Shown here: one piece after another, positions 7,633 through 16,956 of the stretch
Numbering within the stretch: the stretch's first letter is position 1
How the letters are laid out: each line of letters starts with the position of its first letter
Source of the DNA: Tenacibaculum sp.
GTDB lineage: Bacteria > Bacteroidota > Bacteroidia > Flavobacteriales > Flavobacteriaceae
Direction: 5' to 3'
Assembly (NCBI GenBank): GCA_022448525.1
Contig: JAKVCX010000005.1
Coordinates: 380,047 to 444,046, forward strand
Length of the DNA stretch: 64,000 nucleotides
Translations under genes and position numbers: made by a program
The notes under the pieces: model-generated
What the model was told of the DNA's origin: nothing
The model's input: the letters and a program-made list of their open reading frames with translations, nothing else
Database searches by the model: none

Positions 7633-8580
7633 TTACTTTATTAAACCAAGTTCTCTTAAACGTTCGTTTAAAAAGTCACCCGCTGTAATATCTTCAAACT
7701 GTTTTGGATTATCAGCATCAATACATTCGTCTAATACGTCTAATTTCATTTCAGAAACTGGATGCATAAAGAAAGGAATTGAGTAACGAGAAGTTCCCCA
7801 TAATTCTTTTGGCGGATTTACAACTCTATGAATAGTAGATTTTAATTTATTGTTACTATGTCTTGATAACATATCACCAACATTAATCATTAATTCATCT
7901 GGTTCTGCGATAGCATCAATCCATTCTCCTTCATGATTTTGAACTTGTAATCCCTTACCATGAGCTCCCATTAATAAAGTAATTAAGTTAATATCACCAT
8001 GCGCAGCTGCTCTAACGGCTCCTTTTGGTTCTTCGTGAATAGGAGGGTAGTGTATTGGTCTTAAAATACTATTACCATTAAATATGTATTGATCGAAATA
8101 AGTTTCTTCTAAACCTAAATGTAATGCTAAAGAACGAAGTACAAATTTTGCAGTTTTCTCTAACATTTTATATGTCTGTTTTCCAACTTCATTAAATTCA
8201 GGAAGTTCTTCTACTGCAACATTTGCTGGATATTCTTCTTCTAACTTTGGGTTGTTTTCAACGTATTGTCCGAAATGCCAAAATTCTTTTAAATCTCCTT
8301 CCTTTTTTCCTTTTGCACTTTCTTTACCAAAAGAAACATAACCGCGTTGTCCTCCAATTCCTGGAATTTCATATTTCTGTTTCGTTTCTACAGGTAGCTC
8401 AAAAAACTTCTTTATTTGTTCATACAAATTATCTACTAACTCATTATCTAAAAAGTGTCCTTTAAGAGCAACGAATCCAATAGTTTCGTATGCATGACCA
8501 ATTTCATTAATAAATTTTTGCTTTCTACTTTCATCTCCAGACAAAAAGTCTCTCAAATCAACGCTAGGTATTCTATCCAT
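7633..8580 (-). CDS. Isopenicillin N synthase family 2-oxoglutarate/Fe(II) dioxygenase
   Basis: Fe(II)- and probably 2-oxoglutarate-dependent oxygenase, 315 residues. The N-terminal DIOX_N-like region is IPSVDLRDF followed by GFVALKGHF. The double-stranded beta-helix core carries the HxD...H facial triad H194, D196 (AAHGDINLITLL) and H251 (STIHRVVNP). R265 in SRYSIPFF, with Ser two residues on, is the usual 2-oxoglutarate carboxylate clamp. Proteins like this occur widely in flavobacteria without known antibiotic clusters, so a penicillin role should not be assumed; no biosynthetic neighbours are present. First gene of a two-gene unit with sui1. Confidence 0.88.
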   Translation of the reverse strand: MDRIPSVDLRDFLSGDESRKQKFINEIGHAYETIGFVALKGHFLDNELVDNLYEQIKKFFELPVETKQKYEIPGIGGQRGYVSFGKESAKGKKEGDLKEFWHFGQYVENNPKLEEEYPANVAVEELPEFNEVGKQTYKMLEKTAKFVLRSLALHLGLEETYFDQYIFNGNSILRPIHYPPIHEEPKGAVRAAAHGDINLITLLMGAHGKGLQVQNHEGEWIDAIAEPDELMINVGDMLSRHSNNKLKSTIHRVVNPPKELWGTSRYSIPFFMHPVSEMKLDVLDECIDADNPKQFEDITAGDFLNERLRELGLIK

Positions 8581-8641
8581 TGTTAATAAGTTTGTTTATT
8601 ACTTAGTGTAAAGGTAGTAAAATAGCAGGTATGCTCGTAAA

Positions 8642-9367
8642 TTATTTATTAACAAAAGGAATTAAGTAGGTCAAAGTATAGTTGTAACCAAAACCAGTAC
8701 TACTATTTAATATGTCATTGAATCCTGGTGCATATAAAGTTTTAAAGCCAAGTTGATCTTCTATTGCTGTGGCAATTTTAAATGATCCACTAAATCCAAT
8801 AAATAAGTTTTTAAATGTCTCTACTTTAATTCCAAAAACAAATTCTAACCATTGTGCAGTTAGTCCTGTTTCAGTCACTGGTGTGTTAACTGGTGTACTA
8901 GGAAAGTAAATTGGAACATTAACATCTCCCGTTGTTACATTTGGATTGTAACTTTCCAAAGTATGATCGAATAATGCGACTCCATATCTTCCTCCAACAT
9001 AAATTTCGTTATTCATATCTAGCCAATTATTATATGTATTGTAATTAGCTCCAACTCGAATATAATTTCCTTTAGCGGAAGAGGTCGTAAAATCTTCAAA
9101 TGTAATTTCTTCTTCGTAACCAATTTCCGCAGCTAAATACCATCTGCTTGAAATTCGATAATCTCCTACTATTTCAAGTCCATTATAACTTTTGTCGAAA
9201 AAGCTAAGGCTAGCTTTACTTAAATCAACACCAAGTCTTAAACCATAACCTGTCTTGTAAACTACCGTATCTTTAGGTTGCTCTTTATTGATTCCTATGT
9301 CTTGTGCATTTAATAAGTTAAAACAAAGAACTAAACAGATGCTAATGAAAAATGTTGACGTGCGCAT
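8642..9367 (-). CDS. Outer-membrane beta-barrel protein, DUF6048 family
   Basis: 241 residues with a Sec signal peptide (MRTSTFFISICLVLCFNLLNA, cleavage before QD). The mature part alternates short amphipathic strands typical of an 8-10 strand barrel (YGLRLGVDLSK, WYLAAEIGYEEE, LFIGFSGSFKIAT, YNYTLTYLIPF). The assignment to DUF6048 is by pattern and neighbourhood: in flavobacteria it follows rlmD and a DUF6452 lipoprotein, as here. Its start lies 26 bp inside the upstream DUF6452 gene, so the two are translationally coupled. Function unknown. Confidence 0.8.
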   Translation of the reverse strand: MRTSTFFISICLVLCFNLLNAQDIGINKEQPKDTVVYKTGYGLRLGVDLSKASLSFFDKSYNGLEIVGDYRISSRWYLAAEIGYEEEITFEDFTTSSAKGNYIRVGANYNTYNNWLDMNNEIYVGGRYGVALFDHTLESYNPNVTTGDVNVPIYFPSTPVNTPVTETGLTAQWLEFVFGIKVETFKNLFIGFSGSFKIATAIEDQLGFKTLYAPGFNDILNSSTGFGYNYTLTYLIPFVNK

Positions 9368-9827
9368 TTTCTTGTGAGTTTATTGTTTCTAAAGTTGTAA
9401 CTGATAGACTATCAATCCAACCTGTTTTTTCGAATGTTATGTTGTTAAATATAAATCTAAATCCACACGATCTTGAAAGGTATTCCTCTTCTGGAGTATA
9501 TCTTATAGTTAATGTAGCTGTTTCATTTCCCGCTAAATTTCCATCAGCTTCATTTCTTTTAAATGTGTAAATTGTTTCAGTAGTATTGGTGTTTAGAGGA
9601 ATGGCAATACTATCTACAGACCTGTTGGTATATAAACTATCTGTTTTTCCATTAGCAATGATAGATAGTCTTTGAGCAATTTTCAAATCGTCATTCACAT
9701 CTTTATCGTAAAAACGAAGAATTAAATTTGGAGTGGGCGAACTAATTTCACAAAAATCGTCGGTTTCACAAGCTGAAATTGTGAGCGTAATGATTGCAAT
9801 AACAAAGAGTTGCTTTAGAAATTTCAT
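9342..9827 (-). CDS. DUF6452 family lipoprotein
   Basis: 161 residues. N-terminus MKFLKQLFVIAIITLTISAC is a lipoprotein signal with lipobox ISAC, giving a mature chain starting CETDDFC. The mature region has several Cys (CETDDFCE, SRSCGF) and beta-strand-like segments ending in a NNITFEKTGWIDSL strand. It begins 6 bp after rlmD and overlaps the DUF6048 barrel gene by 26 bp. A lipoprotein with an outer-membrane barrel suggests a two-part envelope module, but no function is known. Confidence 0.82.
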   Translation of the reverse strand: MKFLKQLFVIAIITLTISACETDDFCEISSPTPNLILRFYDKDVNDDLKIAQRLSIIANGKTDSLYTNRSVDSIAIPLNTNTTETIYTFKRNEADGNLAGNETATLTIRYTPEEEYLSRSCGFRFIFNNITFEKTGWIDSLSVTTLETINSQENAHVNIFH

Positions 9828-9833
9828 GTAAAT

Positions 9834-11285
9834 TTATTTTTCAAACAATACTACAGTTTCAATATGAGAAGTGTGAGGGAATTGATCTACCAAACTAATC
9901 TTTTTCAAGTTATATCCCGCTTCAATCAATTGCTCTGTATCTCTTGCTTGAGTTGCTGGGTTACAAGATACATAAACCATTCTATCTGCATTTAGATTTA
10001 TGATTTTTTTAAGTGTTTTTGGAGCAATTCCAGCTCTGGCTGGATCTAAAATTATCGTTCTAATTTTATTCTTAAATTCAGGATGTTCGAATAAGAATTT
10101 ACCAACATCAGCAGCATAAAACTCAACACCTTCTATGTTGTTTCTTTTTGCGTTTTTCTTTGCGTCAGCAATAGCAGAAGCTACAATATCAACTCCAATA
10201 ATTTTTGTGTTACTTCCTTTTGAAGCTAATATTTGACCAATGGTTCCTGTTCCACAGAATAAATCCATGACAACGGTATTATCAATTGCGTCTTTATTTT
10301 CTAAAGCATAATCAATTACTTTAGAGTATAGTTTTTCTGCAGATTTAGGATTAGTTTGAAAGAAGCTTTTCATGCTGATTTCAAAATTCAATCCCAATAA
10401 TTCTTCAACGATTTTATCTTTACCATATACTAATTGAATACTTCCAGAAGTAGCAATAGTTCTATCTCCAGTTTCATCATTTATAGTATGTAATAATCCA
10501 GCTACACGATCACCAAAAAGTTCAACTAAATAATTGGCAAACTTATCTAAGTTAAATTTATCTAAATCTCCTGAAGTGGTAACTAAATTGAATAGTAATT
10601 CGTTAGTCTTGTATGATTTTCTAACTACAAAGTATCTGAAAAAACCTTCTTTTCTAGGTCCATGCCAAGGAGCTAATCCTGTTTCCTCACAGTAGGTTTT
10701 TATATTTTTGATATTGTCTTCAACAGCTTTATCAAATAAACCAGAATCTTTTTCAAGATTCACGCCCATCCACCAAACACCACGTTTTTTAAAACCAAGT
10801 GTAAATTCATCTACATCGGTGTTTTTTTCATGATCAAAGCCAATTGCTGAGAAACTATACTCCATTTTATTTCTATAATGAAATAGGTTTGGAGAACTTA
10901 CAAACTCATCAAATAAATCTTCAATATTAGCAACTTTACCAATTCTTTTAAATAAATCTAAAGTGCTTGTATGTTTATAGTTATGCTGTTTTTCTACTGG
11001 AAGTTTTATATACGGAGCCCCAGGAATTTCTTGATAATCCATGGCAACTTCATTTTCAGAAGGTTTAAGAACTTCAATTAATTTGCATTCTGCATATTTC
11101 TTTTGAGATTTTGCAACTCTGGCTTTTACTAATTGACCTGGTAACGTATTAGGAACAAAAACTACAAACTCTCCTAGTTCTGATCTTATTTTCCCGATAC
11201 CTTTTCCACCAAAAGCATAATCTTCAATTAGTAACTCAATTACTTCTCCTCGTTTTACAAATTTATTGCGTTCTCTTCTTGGCAT
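9834..11285 (-). CDS. rlmD: 23S rRNA (uracil-C5)-methyltransferase, RlmD/RumA type
   Basis: SAM-dependent methylation of a uridine in 23S rRNA (U1939 in E. coli numbering). 483 residues. An N-terminal TRAM RNA-binding domain spans about 13-75 (IELLIEDYAFGGKGIGKI). The catalytic domain has VMDLFCGTGTIGQILASKG (SAM motif, about 339-357), LDPARAG, and the nucleophilic Cys in YVSCNPATQARD (C441). The four-Cys iron-sulfur cluster of E. coli RumA is not evident, as in many Gram-positive and Bacteroidota homologues. First gene of the unit rlmD-DUF6452-DUF6048. Confidence 0.92.
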   Translation of the reverse strand: MPRRERNKFVKRGEVIELLIEDYAFGGKGIGKIRSELGEFVVFVPNTLPGQLVKARVAKSQKKYAECKLIEVLKPSENEVAMDYQEIPGAPYIKLPVEKQHNYKHTSTLDLFKRIGKVANIEDLFDEFVSSPNLFHYRNKMEYSFSAIGFDHEKNTDVDEFTLGFKKRGVWWMGVNLEKDSGLFDKAVEDNIKNIKTYCEETGLAPWHGPRKEGFFRYFVVRKSYKTNELLFNLVTTSGDLDKFNLDKFANYLVELFGDRVAGLLHTINDETGDRTIATSGSIQLVYGKDKIVEELLGLNFEISMKSFFQTNPKSAEKLYSKVIDYALENKDAIDNTVVMDLFCGTGTIGQILASKGSNTKIIGVDIVASAIADAKKNAKRNNIEGVEFYAADVGKFLFEHPEFKNKIRTIILDPARAGIAPKTLKKIINLNADRMVYVSCNPATQARDTEQLIEAGYNLKKISLVDQFPHTSHIETVVLFEK

Positions 11286-11306
11286 CTATAATAATTTTAA
11301 GGACTG

Positions 11307-11314
11307 CAAAATTA
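11307..11314 (-). promoter_or_regulatory. -7 promoter box for the rlmD unit
   Basis: On the minus strand this reads TAATTTTG, an exact TAnnTTTG match, 21 bp before the rlmD ATG. No good -33 element is seen at 19-bp spacing. Confidence 0.5.
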
Positions 11315-11419
11315 GTAAAACTTAGCAGTTTGAATCGTTTATTTTGAAATTTAAAAAGTAATTTTAAAAAGATTTGAACCTTTTTATTTTTTCATCGTCC
11401 ATACTATGAATTCTAATTA

Positions 11420-11983
11420 ATGAAAAACAAGGATAAAGAAATAGATGCAAAATTGATTTTAGACTACCAGTCTGGTAAGTCTTCAGCATTTATTGTATTA
11501 GTTAAGCGTTGGCATGTTCGGTTTTGTAAACTGGCTCATTTTTATGTGAACGATCGAGATGTAGCTAAAGATATTGCTCAAGAAAGTTGGACAATTATTT
11601 ACAATAAACTTAATAACTTGAAAGATCCAATGAAGTTTAAAAGTTGGGCAATTAGTATTGTAAACAGGAGAGCAATTGATTTTTTGAGAGCTCAACAACG
11701 TGAGCAAAAAAGAAAAACTGAGTACAAAGCAGTTGTGTCGAATAATCAAGATGAAACAGAAAGTGATAGAGAAGAAATAAAACGAATTCTTCTTCAAGAA
11801 ATACAAAAGTTAAGTAGTGACCATCAGCAAGTATTGCAGTTGTTTTATGTTGAAAGTTATTCGTTAAAAGAAATAGGAAATACATTAGGAATATCTGTCG
11901 GTACTACAAAGTCAAGATTATTTCATGCTAGAGAACAGCTAAAAAAGGTAATATTAAAATATAGAAAAAATGGAAGAATTTAA
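11420..11983 (+). CDS. ECF-type sigma-70 family RNA polymerase sigma factor
   Basis: 187 residues. Region 2 spans about 13-80, with YVNDRDVAKDIAQESWTIIY (core and -10 recognition). Region 4 spans about 125-180 and contains the helix-turn-helix YSLKEIGNTLGISVGTTKSR. A charged linker (EQKRKTEYKAVVSNNQDETE) joins them. It should direct RNA polymerase to a small regulon. Its last 14 bases overlap the start of the small membrane protein that follows, which is therefore the obvious candidate for its anti-sigma factor or signal partner. Upstream is the divergent rlmD unit. Confidence 0.92.
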   Translation: MKNKDKEIDAKLILDYQSGKSSAFIVLVKRWHVRFCKLAHFYVNDRDVAKDIAQESWTIIYNKLNNLKDPMKFKSWAISIVNRRAIDFLRAQQREQKRKTEYKAVVSNNQDETESDREEIKRILLQEIQKLSSDHQQVLQLFYVESYSLKEIGNTLGISVGTTKSRLFHAREQLKKVILKYRKNGRI

Positions 11984-12353
11984 AGATTTAGATGAGTTAA
12001 TAAAAGAAACATTAACTAAAGAAGAAGCAAAGTTTTACGATGAGCTTGATGAGCAAAGTATGTGGCAAATGATGTTTGGCATATTTAAAGGGAAAAATAG
12101 TTGGGTTACTATATTAATTGCAATTGTTCAGCTACTTTGGTTTGGAGTATTTGTGTACTGTGCAATTCAGTTTTATAACGCTACAGAAACCAATGATTTA
12201 ATTCGTTGGGGAGTATTTGGTTCTTTAAGTATAATGGCTTCCTCAATGCTGAAGTTTTATACATGGATGCAAATGGATAAAAAGGCATTATTAAGAGAGA
12301 TAAAACGTTTAGAATTACAAGTTTCTTCTTTATCGGGAAAATTATCGAAGTAA
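11970..12353 (+). CDS. DUF6768-like membrane protein coupled to the ECF sigma gene
   Basis: 127 residues. The N-terminal ~45 are acidic and helical (LDELIKETLTKEEAKFYDEL). Two transmembrane helices follow, about 49-71 (TILIAIVQLLWFGVFVYCAI) and 80-97, then a C-terminal coiled-coil-like tail (ALLREIKRLELQVSSLSGKL). The ATG at 11970 lies inside the sigma gene, a strong sign of coupled expression. The DUF6768 label is from recall of small proteins beside ECF sigma factors in marine Bacteroidota. It lacks a recognisable zinc-binding anti-sigma motif, so an anti-sigma role is inferred from position only. Confidence 0.7.
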   Translation: MEEFKDLDELIKETLTKEEAKFYDELDEQSMWQMMFGIFKGKNSWVTILIAIVQLLWFGVFVYCAIQFYNATETNDLIRWGVFGSLSIMASSMLKFYTWMQMDKKALLREIKRLELQVSSLSGKLSK

Positions 12354-12496
12354 CATTTTACAGCGGAGTTAATATTTAATAAATTGCGCATCTCTTAGGG
12401 ATGATTTCTCTCCCACGCTGCTTTTTCGAAGCTTTTCGAAAGAATAAAGGTACAGTAGGAATGGTTATTTTATGAATTTTTAAAAAAATTAAGGAA

Positions 12497-13777
12497 ATGG
12501 CTGTTTTAGAAAAATTAACGTCACAGCAAGCAATCGATTTAGAAAACAAGTATGGTGCCCATAACTACCATCCGTTACCAGTGGTATTAAGCAAAGGTGA
12601 AGGAGTTTATGTTTGGGATGTAGAAGGAAAAAAATATTATGATTTCCTATCGGCATACTCTGCAGTAAATCAAGGACATTGTCACCCAAAAATTGTGGAT
12701 GCAATGGTAAATCAAGCAAAAACTTTAACCTTAACATCTCGTGCATTTTATAATGATATGTTAGGTCAGTACGAAAAGTTTGCAACTGAGTATTTTGGTT
12801 TTGATAAATTATTACCAATGAATACAGGTGCAGAAGCTGTTGAAACTGCTTTGAAAATTTGTAGAAAGTGGGCTTACGAAGTAAAAGGAATTGATGAGAA
12901 TGAAGCAGAGATTATTGTGTGTAAGAATAACTTCCACGGAAGAACAACAACAATTATTTCGTTTTCAAATGATCCTGTAGCACGTAAAAATTTCGGACCT
13001 TTTACTAATGGGTTTATCAAAATTGAATATGATAATCTACAAGCATTAGAAGAGGCTTTAGCGAATAATAAGAATGTAGCTGGTTTCATGGCAGAGCCAA
13101 TTCAAGGTGAAGCTGGAGTTTATGTTCCATCTGAAGGATATTTAGCCGCAGCAAAAGCATTATGTGAGAAGTATAATGTATTATTTATTGCAGATGAAGT
13201 TCAAACAGGAATTGCTAGAACTGGTCGTTTATTAGCAACTTGTGGAAATTGTTCTTGTGATAACAAAAACTGTTCTGGGACACCAGATGTAAAACCAGAT
13301 ATTTTAATATTGGGTAAAGCATTAAGTGGAGGAGCTTATCCAGTATCTGCTGTATTAGCAAATGATGAAATTATGAATGTAATTCGTCCTGGAAATCATG
13401 GTTCAACTTTTGGAGGAAATCCTATTGCTGCTGCAGTTGCAATTGCTGCTTTAGAAGTTGTAAGAGATGAGAATTTAGCTGAGAACGCAGATCGTTTAGG
13501 GAACATCTTCCGTGAAGAAATAGGGAAATTAGTTGACGAGACTGAGTTAGTAACTTTAGTTAGAGGAAAAGGATTGTTAAATGCAATTGTAATTAACGAT
13601 TCTGAAGATAGCGATACTGCATGGAATATTTGCATGAAGTTACGTGATAATGGTTTATTAGCTAAACCTACTCATGGTAACATCATCAGATTTGCTCCGC
13701 CTTTAGTAATGAATGAGGAGGAGTTGAGAGATTGTATTTCTATTATCAAGAAAACAATTATGGAATTCGATAAGTAA
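12497..13777 (+). CDS. rocD: Ornithine--oxo-acid transaminase
   Basis: PLP-dependent transfer of the delta-amino group of ornithine to 2-oxoglutarate, giving glutamate semialdehyde; arginine/proline metabolism. 426 residues, class-III aminotransferase fold. Visible features: [20 protein letters not shown], the [12 protein letters not shown] motif, [13 protein letters not shown], and the PLP lysine K274 in [14 protein letters not shown]. Between residues 249 and 259 there is a four-cysteine insertion (C249, C252, C254, C259), absent from the classical enzyme. It is monocistronic with its own terminator. Confidence 0.93.
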   Translation: MAVLEKLTSQQAIDLENKYGAHNYHPLPVVLSKGEGVYVWDVEGKKYYDFLSAYSAVNQGHCHPKIVDAMVNQAKTLTLTSRAFYNDMLGQYEKFATEYFGFDKLLPMNTGAEAVETALKICRKWAYEVKGIDENEAEIIVCKNNFHGRTTTIISFSNDPVARKNFGPFTNGFIKIEYDNLQALEEALANNKNVAGFMAEPIQGEAGVYVPSEGYLAAAKALCEKYNVLFIADEVQTGIARTGRLLATCGNCSCDNKNCSGTPDVKPDILILGKALSGGAYPVSAVLANDEIMNVIRPGNHGSTFGGNPIAAAVAIAALEVVRDENLAENADRLGNIFREEIGKLVDETELVTLVRGKGLLNAIVINDSEDSDTAWNICMKLRDNGLLAKPTHGNIIRFAPPLVMNEEELRDCISIIKKTIMEFDK

Positions 13778-13796
13778 AAGAATCACATATAAAATA

Positions 13797-13821
13797 AAAG
13801 CCTCACACATTGTGAGGCTTT
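13797..13821. terminator. Bidirectional terminator between rocD and the helicase
   Basis: AAAGCCTCACA (13797-13807) and TGTGAGGCTTT (13811-13821) form an 11-bp stem with a three-base loop, followed by T on the + strand and preceded by A-rich sequence. It serves the convergent rocD and helicase genes. Confidence 0.85.
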
Positions 13822-13831
13822 TTTTATGCTA

Positions 13832-16807
13832 TTAAGTAGCCATTTCGTAAATATTTAAATGTTTCTTTAAAACACCAGAAGGCGTATTTTGTGTTTCATC
13901 AAAAATTCTTGTATCTCCAAATAAAATGAAACTGTCTTTAGCTCTCGAAACAGATACATTTAGCATATTTGGTTTGTTATCTTTTTCGAAGAACATTGTT
14001 CCTTCGTCTTGGTTTGTATAAACTGAGCTGAATAAAATAATACTTCTCTCGGCACCTTGTAATGCGTGTACAGTTCCTAGTTTTATATCGTTTACTTTAA
14101 ATCCAGCATCAATTAACGCTTTCGAAAGTTCTCCTTTTTGACTTGCAAATGGAGTAATAATTCCTAATACAGATTCAATTCTTTCAACGCCATAGGCATT
14201 TTGAATTTTCTCTTTATTTTGTTGTAACCAAGTAATGATTGCTTTTACTTCCTGAATATTCTGGCGGCTATTATATTTTCGTTCGCTAACACCTTCAATA
14301 TGATAGGCCATCATAGAAGGAAATGCTTGGTCCTCTCTTGCTGTTCCTTTCATAGGTTTTAAAATTCCACCATATGCAAGTTCATTACAAAAGTTTATGA
14401 TTTCATCATTACATCTTCGATGTTCCAATAATATTAATCCTTGTTCTTTTTTATCATCAATTGGAGTTTCGTATTCACAAGAATTTTGAGCCATTTTCAT
14501 AATACATCCGTTAGATGCTAAAAGACCAGCTTCTTTTAAATATTCCATGTCTTGCTCATGTTCAATGATATTTAAGCTAGATAAATTTCCTTTGTCAATT
14601 CGAGAAGGAATAGACCAAATTGGTTCTATTTGTTTTAAATCTCCAACGACAAATGCTTTTTTAGCTATAGCAAATACAGGAATACTAACTTCAGGTGTTA
14701 CTTGACCTGCTTCATCAATTATTAATAAATCGAGAAAGTTGTATAATGGGAAATATTCAAAAATTGGTTTGCCGTTTTCATTTTCACCCTGAAATTGACT
14801 ATACAAGAAATGACTTGGAGCCGTATAGAATGTAGCTACGAAACATGGAGTTAACATAGCTCTACGTTTCCATTTTAGTATAATGGCTTGCTCACCAGTT
14901 CCTCTTTCCGTGTCTTCTTCTAAAGCTTCTCTTGTGGCAAGTAACCATCTTCCTTCCCAGTAATGAGTTGCTAATAAAAATGCTTTGTGTCGAATAGATA
15001 CATCAATTTCATCATAATAAAATCTCGGTGTGATGTTTTTTGAATTTAATTTCTCAAATTCAGATTCCCATAATTGATCTTCTTTTAATAGCGGAAAGCT
15101 TTCAATATTTGTTTTCCTTCTCCATTCTTTCAGTTTTAAGTTTGCTTGAAGAGCGATATTTAAGTGTTTCAGAAGATCTTTAATTAACTGATTTGTTTTT
15201 GTTTTGTCACCTACTATAGATTCTTTTATTATGAATGTATAATTAGAATTTTCATCCAATTCATCGTTAGATGAGGTAAAGTGTTTACTAATTAAATCAA
15301 GGAAGTCTGGCTTTTTATGAGCTGCCTTTAAAGAGGTTAAGACTGTTCTCCATTCATTTAATTTGGTGATATTGAAATTGTCTTTGTCAATATAATCTTC
15401 TTTTTTAAGAAGTGTATTGTTAATGAAATTAATAGATTTTATATAATTTCTTGGATAATCAACACTATCGATAAGGAGTTCTTCTAGGATAACAATTTCA
15501 TCTTGAATGTGTTCAATAGCTTCTTCAAGATCTTGAGTTTGTTTATCGAAGTAATCGTTGAATTTTGTTAGGAAATGATATTCAGCATCATTTAAATATT
15601 CTTCGTTTTCAAGATTGCATAAAGTTCCTTCGTGTTTAAACAAGTTCCCTTTCAAAAAATTGATGTCACCTAAATACTTTTCGTTTTTTCCATTTGAAGG
15701 TAAGTAAGTGGCGTATCCTTTAAATTCTGGAATCCATCTTTCTGAAAGATCAGATAAACTACTTTTAGAATTGATAAAACTATCAATAATGTTAGTTACT
15801 GCTTGGTTGTTGTTTGAACAGGCCAAAACAATCGGAGCTTCGTCACCAATAATTGCACTACGAACAACTTCTGTGGCTACTAAACTTTGTAATAATGTTG
15901 TTTTTCCAGTTCCAGGAGGGCCATTTACAGCAGTTACAGAACTTTCTTCAGCCGATAAATAGGAGAGGAGAGTTTTACGCTGACTTACCGATAACGGGAA
16001 AAAATCAGACATTTGACCTAAGTGTAAATGGTTGTAATTTAGGAAATCATTGTCTGTAATGGCATCTCTTTTATCAATTTGAGAAGGATCAATTATTTTA
16101 GATAATAAAGGTAAATCCTCCTCATGTTCTAGTAAATTTTCATACAAGAACAGGATACTTTTGGCAGTTGATATTTTAGAGCTAACAGCGAAATATGTTA
16201 GTTTATGATGTGTCGTATATCTTTCTGCTCTATAATTGTATAAGTTCTTAAAGGTAATAGCGTAGAAAACTTCATTAATATAATTCCAATATTCATCCCA
16301 TGGAACTTTCTCATCTTCATATTCTGGTTCTGGAACTTCTATTTCTTTTGCGTCAATTACAGTATCTATAGAAGTGAAAATAAAATCGTTTTTCACATCA
16401 GCCATTGGCGTCATGTAATTGCGAACAATTAAAGGAAATAAATCTCTAGGAGCGGATAATTGCCCTAATCTATTTACAGTTGCGTAAATCCAAAAAGGGT
16501 GTATTATTCGTTGTTTAAATTTTGTGTTATCTGTTTGATATTCTAGATGAAAGGGAGCAATTAAAATTCTGGTTTCTTCAACACTATGCCAATTCGCATT
16601 GTCTTTTTTTGAAATTCCACGAAGACGATTAATTCTTCTTTCTTCAGCATCAATGATAGTAACAGCTTGTTTCGGATTGATAAAAGCATTACTTAAATCA
16701 GAATTGTTTTGATATTGTAGATTCTTGATTTTTGCAATATCAACCGCTAAATTTTCACTATCAGTTAAGCTGTTTTTATAATACTGTAACCAGTTTTTAT
16801 TCCCCAT
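13832..16807 (-). CDS. Superfamily 1 (Upf1-like) DNA/RNA helicase, AAA domain protein
   Basis: 991 residues. The first ~265 form an N-terminal region of unknown fold. Helicase core: Walker A NGPPGTGKTT (295-304), then a long helical insertion; Walker B LLIIDEAGQVTPE; motif III VVGDLKQIEPIW; then LEHRRCNDEI, the motif V-like GTVHALQGAER, and motif VI VSVSRAKDSF. This order is that of Upf1/Dna2-type SF1 helicases. There is no nuclease motif in the remainder and no neighbouring nuclease, methyltransferase or toxin gene, so a defence role is not supported. It is transcribed alone; the substrate (DNA or RNA) is unknown. Confidence 0.85.
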   Translation of the reverse strand: MGNKNWLQYYKNSLTDSENLAVDIAKIKNLQYQNNSDLSNAFINPKQAVTIIDAEERRINRLRGISKKDNANWHSVEETRILIAPFHLEYQTDNTKFKQRIIHPFWIYATVNRLGQLSAPRDLFPLIVRNYMTPMADVKNDFIFTSIDTVIDAKEIEVPEPEYEDEKVPWDEYWNYINEVFYAITFKNLYNYRAERYTTHHKLTYFAVSSKISTAKSILFLYENLLEHEEDLPLLSKIIDPSQIDKRDAITDNDFLNYNHLHLGQMSDFFPLSVSQRKTLLSYLSAEESSVTAVNGPPGTGKTTLLQSLVATEVVRSAIIGDEAPIVLACSNNNQAVTNIIDSFINSKSSLSDLSERWIPEFKGYATYLPSNGKNEKYLGDINFLKGNLFKHEGTLCNLENEEYLNDAEYHFLTKFNDYFDKQTQDLEEAIEHIQDEIVILEELLIDSVDYPRNYIKSINFINNTLLKKEDYIDKDNFNITKLNEWRTVLTSLKAAHKKPDFLDLISKHFTSSNDELDENSNYTFIIKESIVGDKTKTNQLIKDLLKHLNIALQANLKLKEWRRKTNIESFPLLKEDQLWESEFEKLNSKNITPRFYYDEIDVSIRHKAFLLATHYWEGRWLLATREALEEDTERGTGEQAIILKWKRRAMLTPCFVATFYTAPSHFLYSQFQGENENGKPIFEYFPLYNFLDLLIIDEAGQVTPEVSIPVFAIAKKAFVVGDLKQIEPIWSIPSRIDKGNLSSLNIIEHEQDMEYLKEAGLLASNGCIMKMAQNSCEYETPIDDKKEQGLILLEHRRCNDEIINFCNELAYGGILKPMKGTAREDQAFPSMMAYHIEGVSERKYNSRQNIQEVKAIITWLQQNKEKIQNAYGVERIESVLGIITPFASQKGELSKALIDAGFKVNDIKLGTVHALQGAERSIILFSSVYTNQDEGTMFFEKDNKPNMLNVSVSRAKDSFILFGDTRIFDETQNTPSGVLKKHLNIYEMAT

Positions 16808-16897
16808 TATGTATTTCCCCGAATTTTATACAAGGTGACGAAAATAGGATTTTTAAGAACTTGTAAAATCTTTTTTTATACTTTTTTATTAACGAAA

Positions 16898-16921
16898 AAA
16901 GCAGACTCAGGAGTCTGCTTT
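16898..16921 (-). terminator. Terminator of the ybaB operon
   Basis: AAAGCAGACTC and GAGTCTGCTTT form a near-perfect palindrome with a minimal loop, 36 bp after the last gene of the leftward ybaB operon. Minus-strand reading continues into a T-rich stretch. It also lies upstream of the helicase start, separating the two units. Confidence 0.75.
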
Positions 16922-16956
16922 AAATAATATCGAAATTATATTTGATTTCTTAATGC

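Noticed and set aside
7633..8580. Beta-lactam biosynthesis from the isopenicillin N synthase family hit
   Set aside because: No ACV synthetase or other pathway genes nearby; the family is broad and common in flavobacteria.
13832..16807. Anti-phage defence island around the SF1 helicase
   Set aside because: No nuclease, methylase, toxin or integrase genes flank it; both neighbours are metabolic or housekeeping genes with their own terminators.
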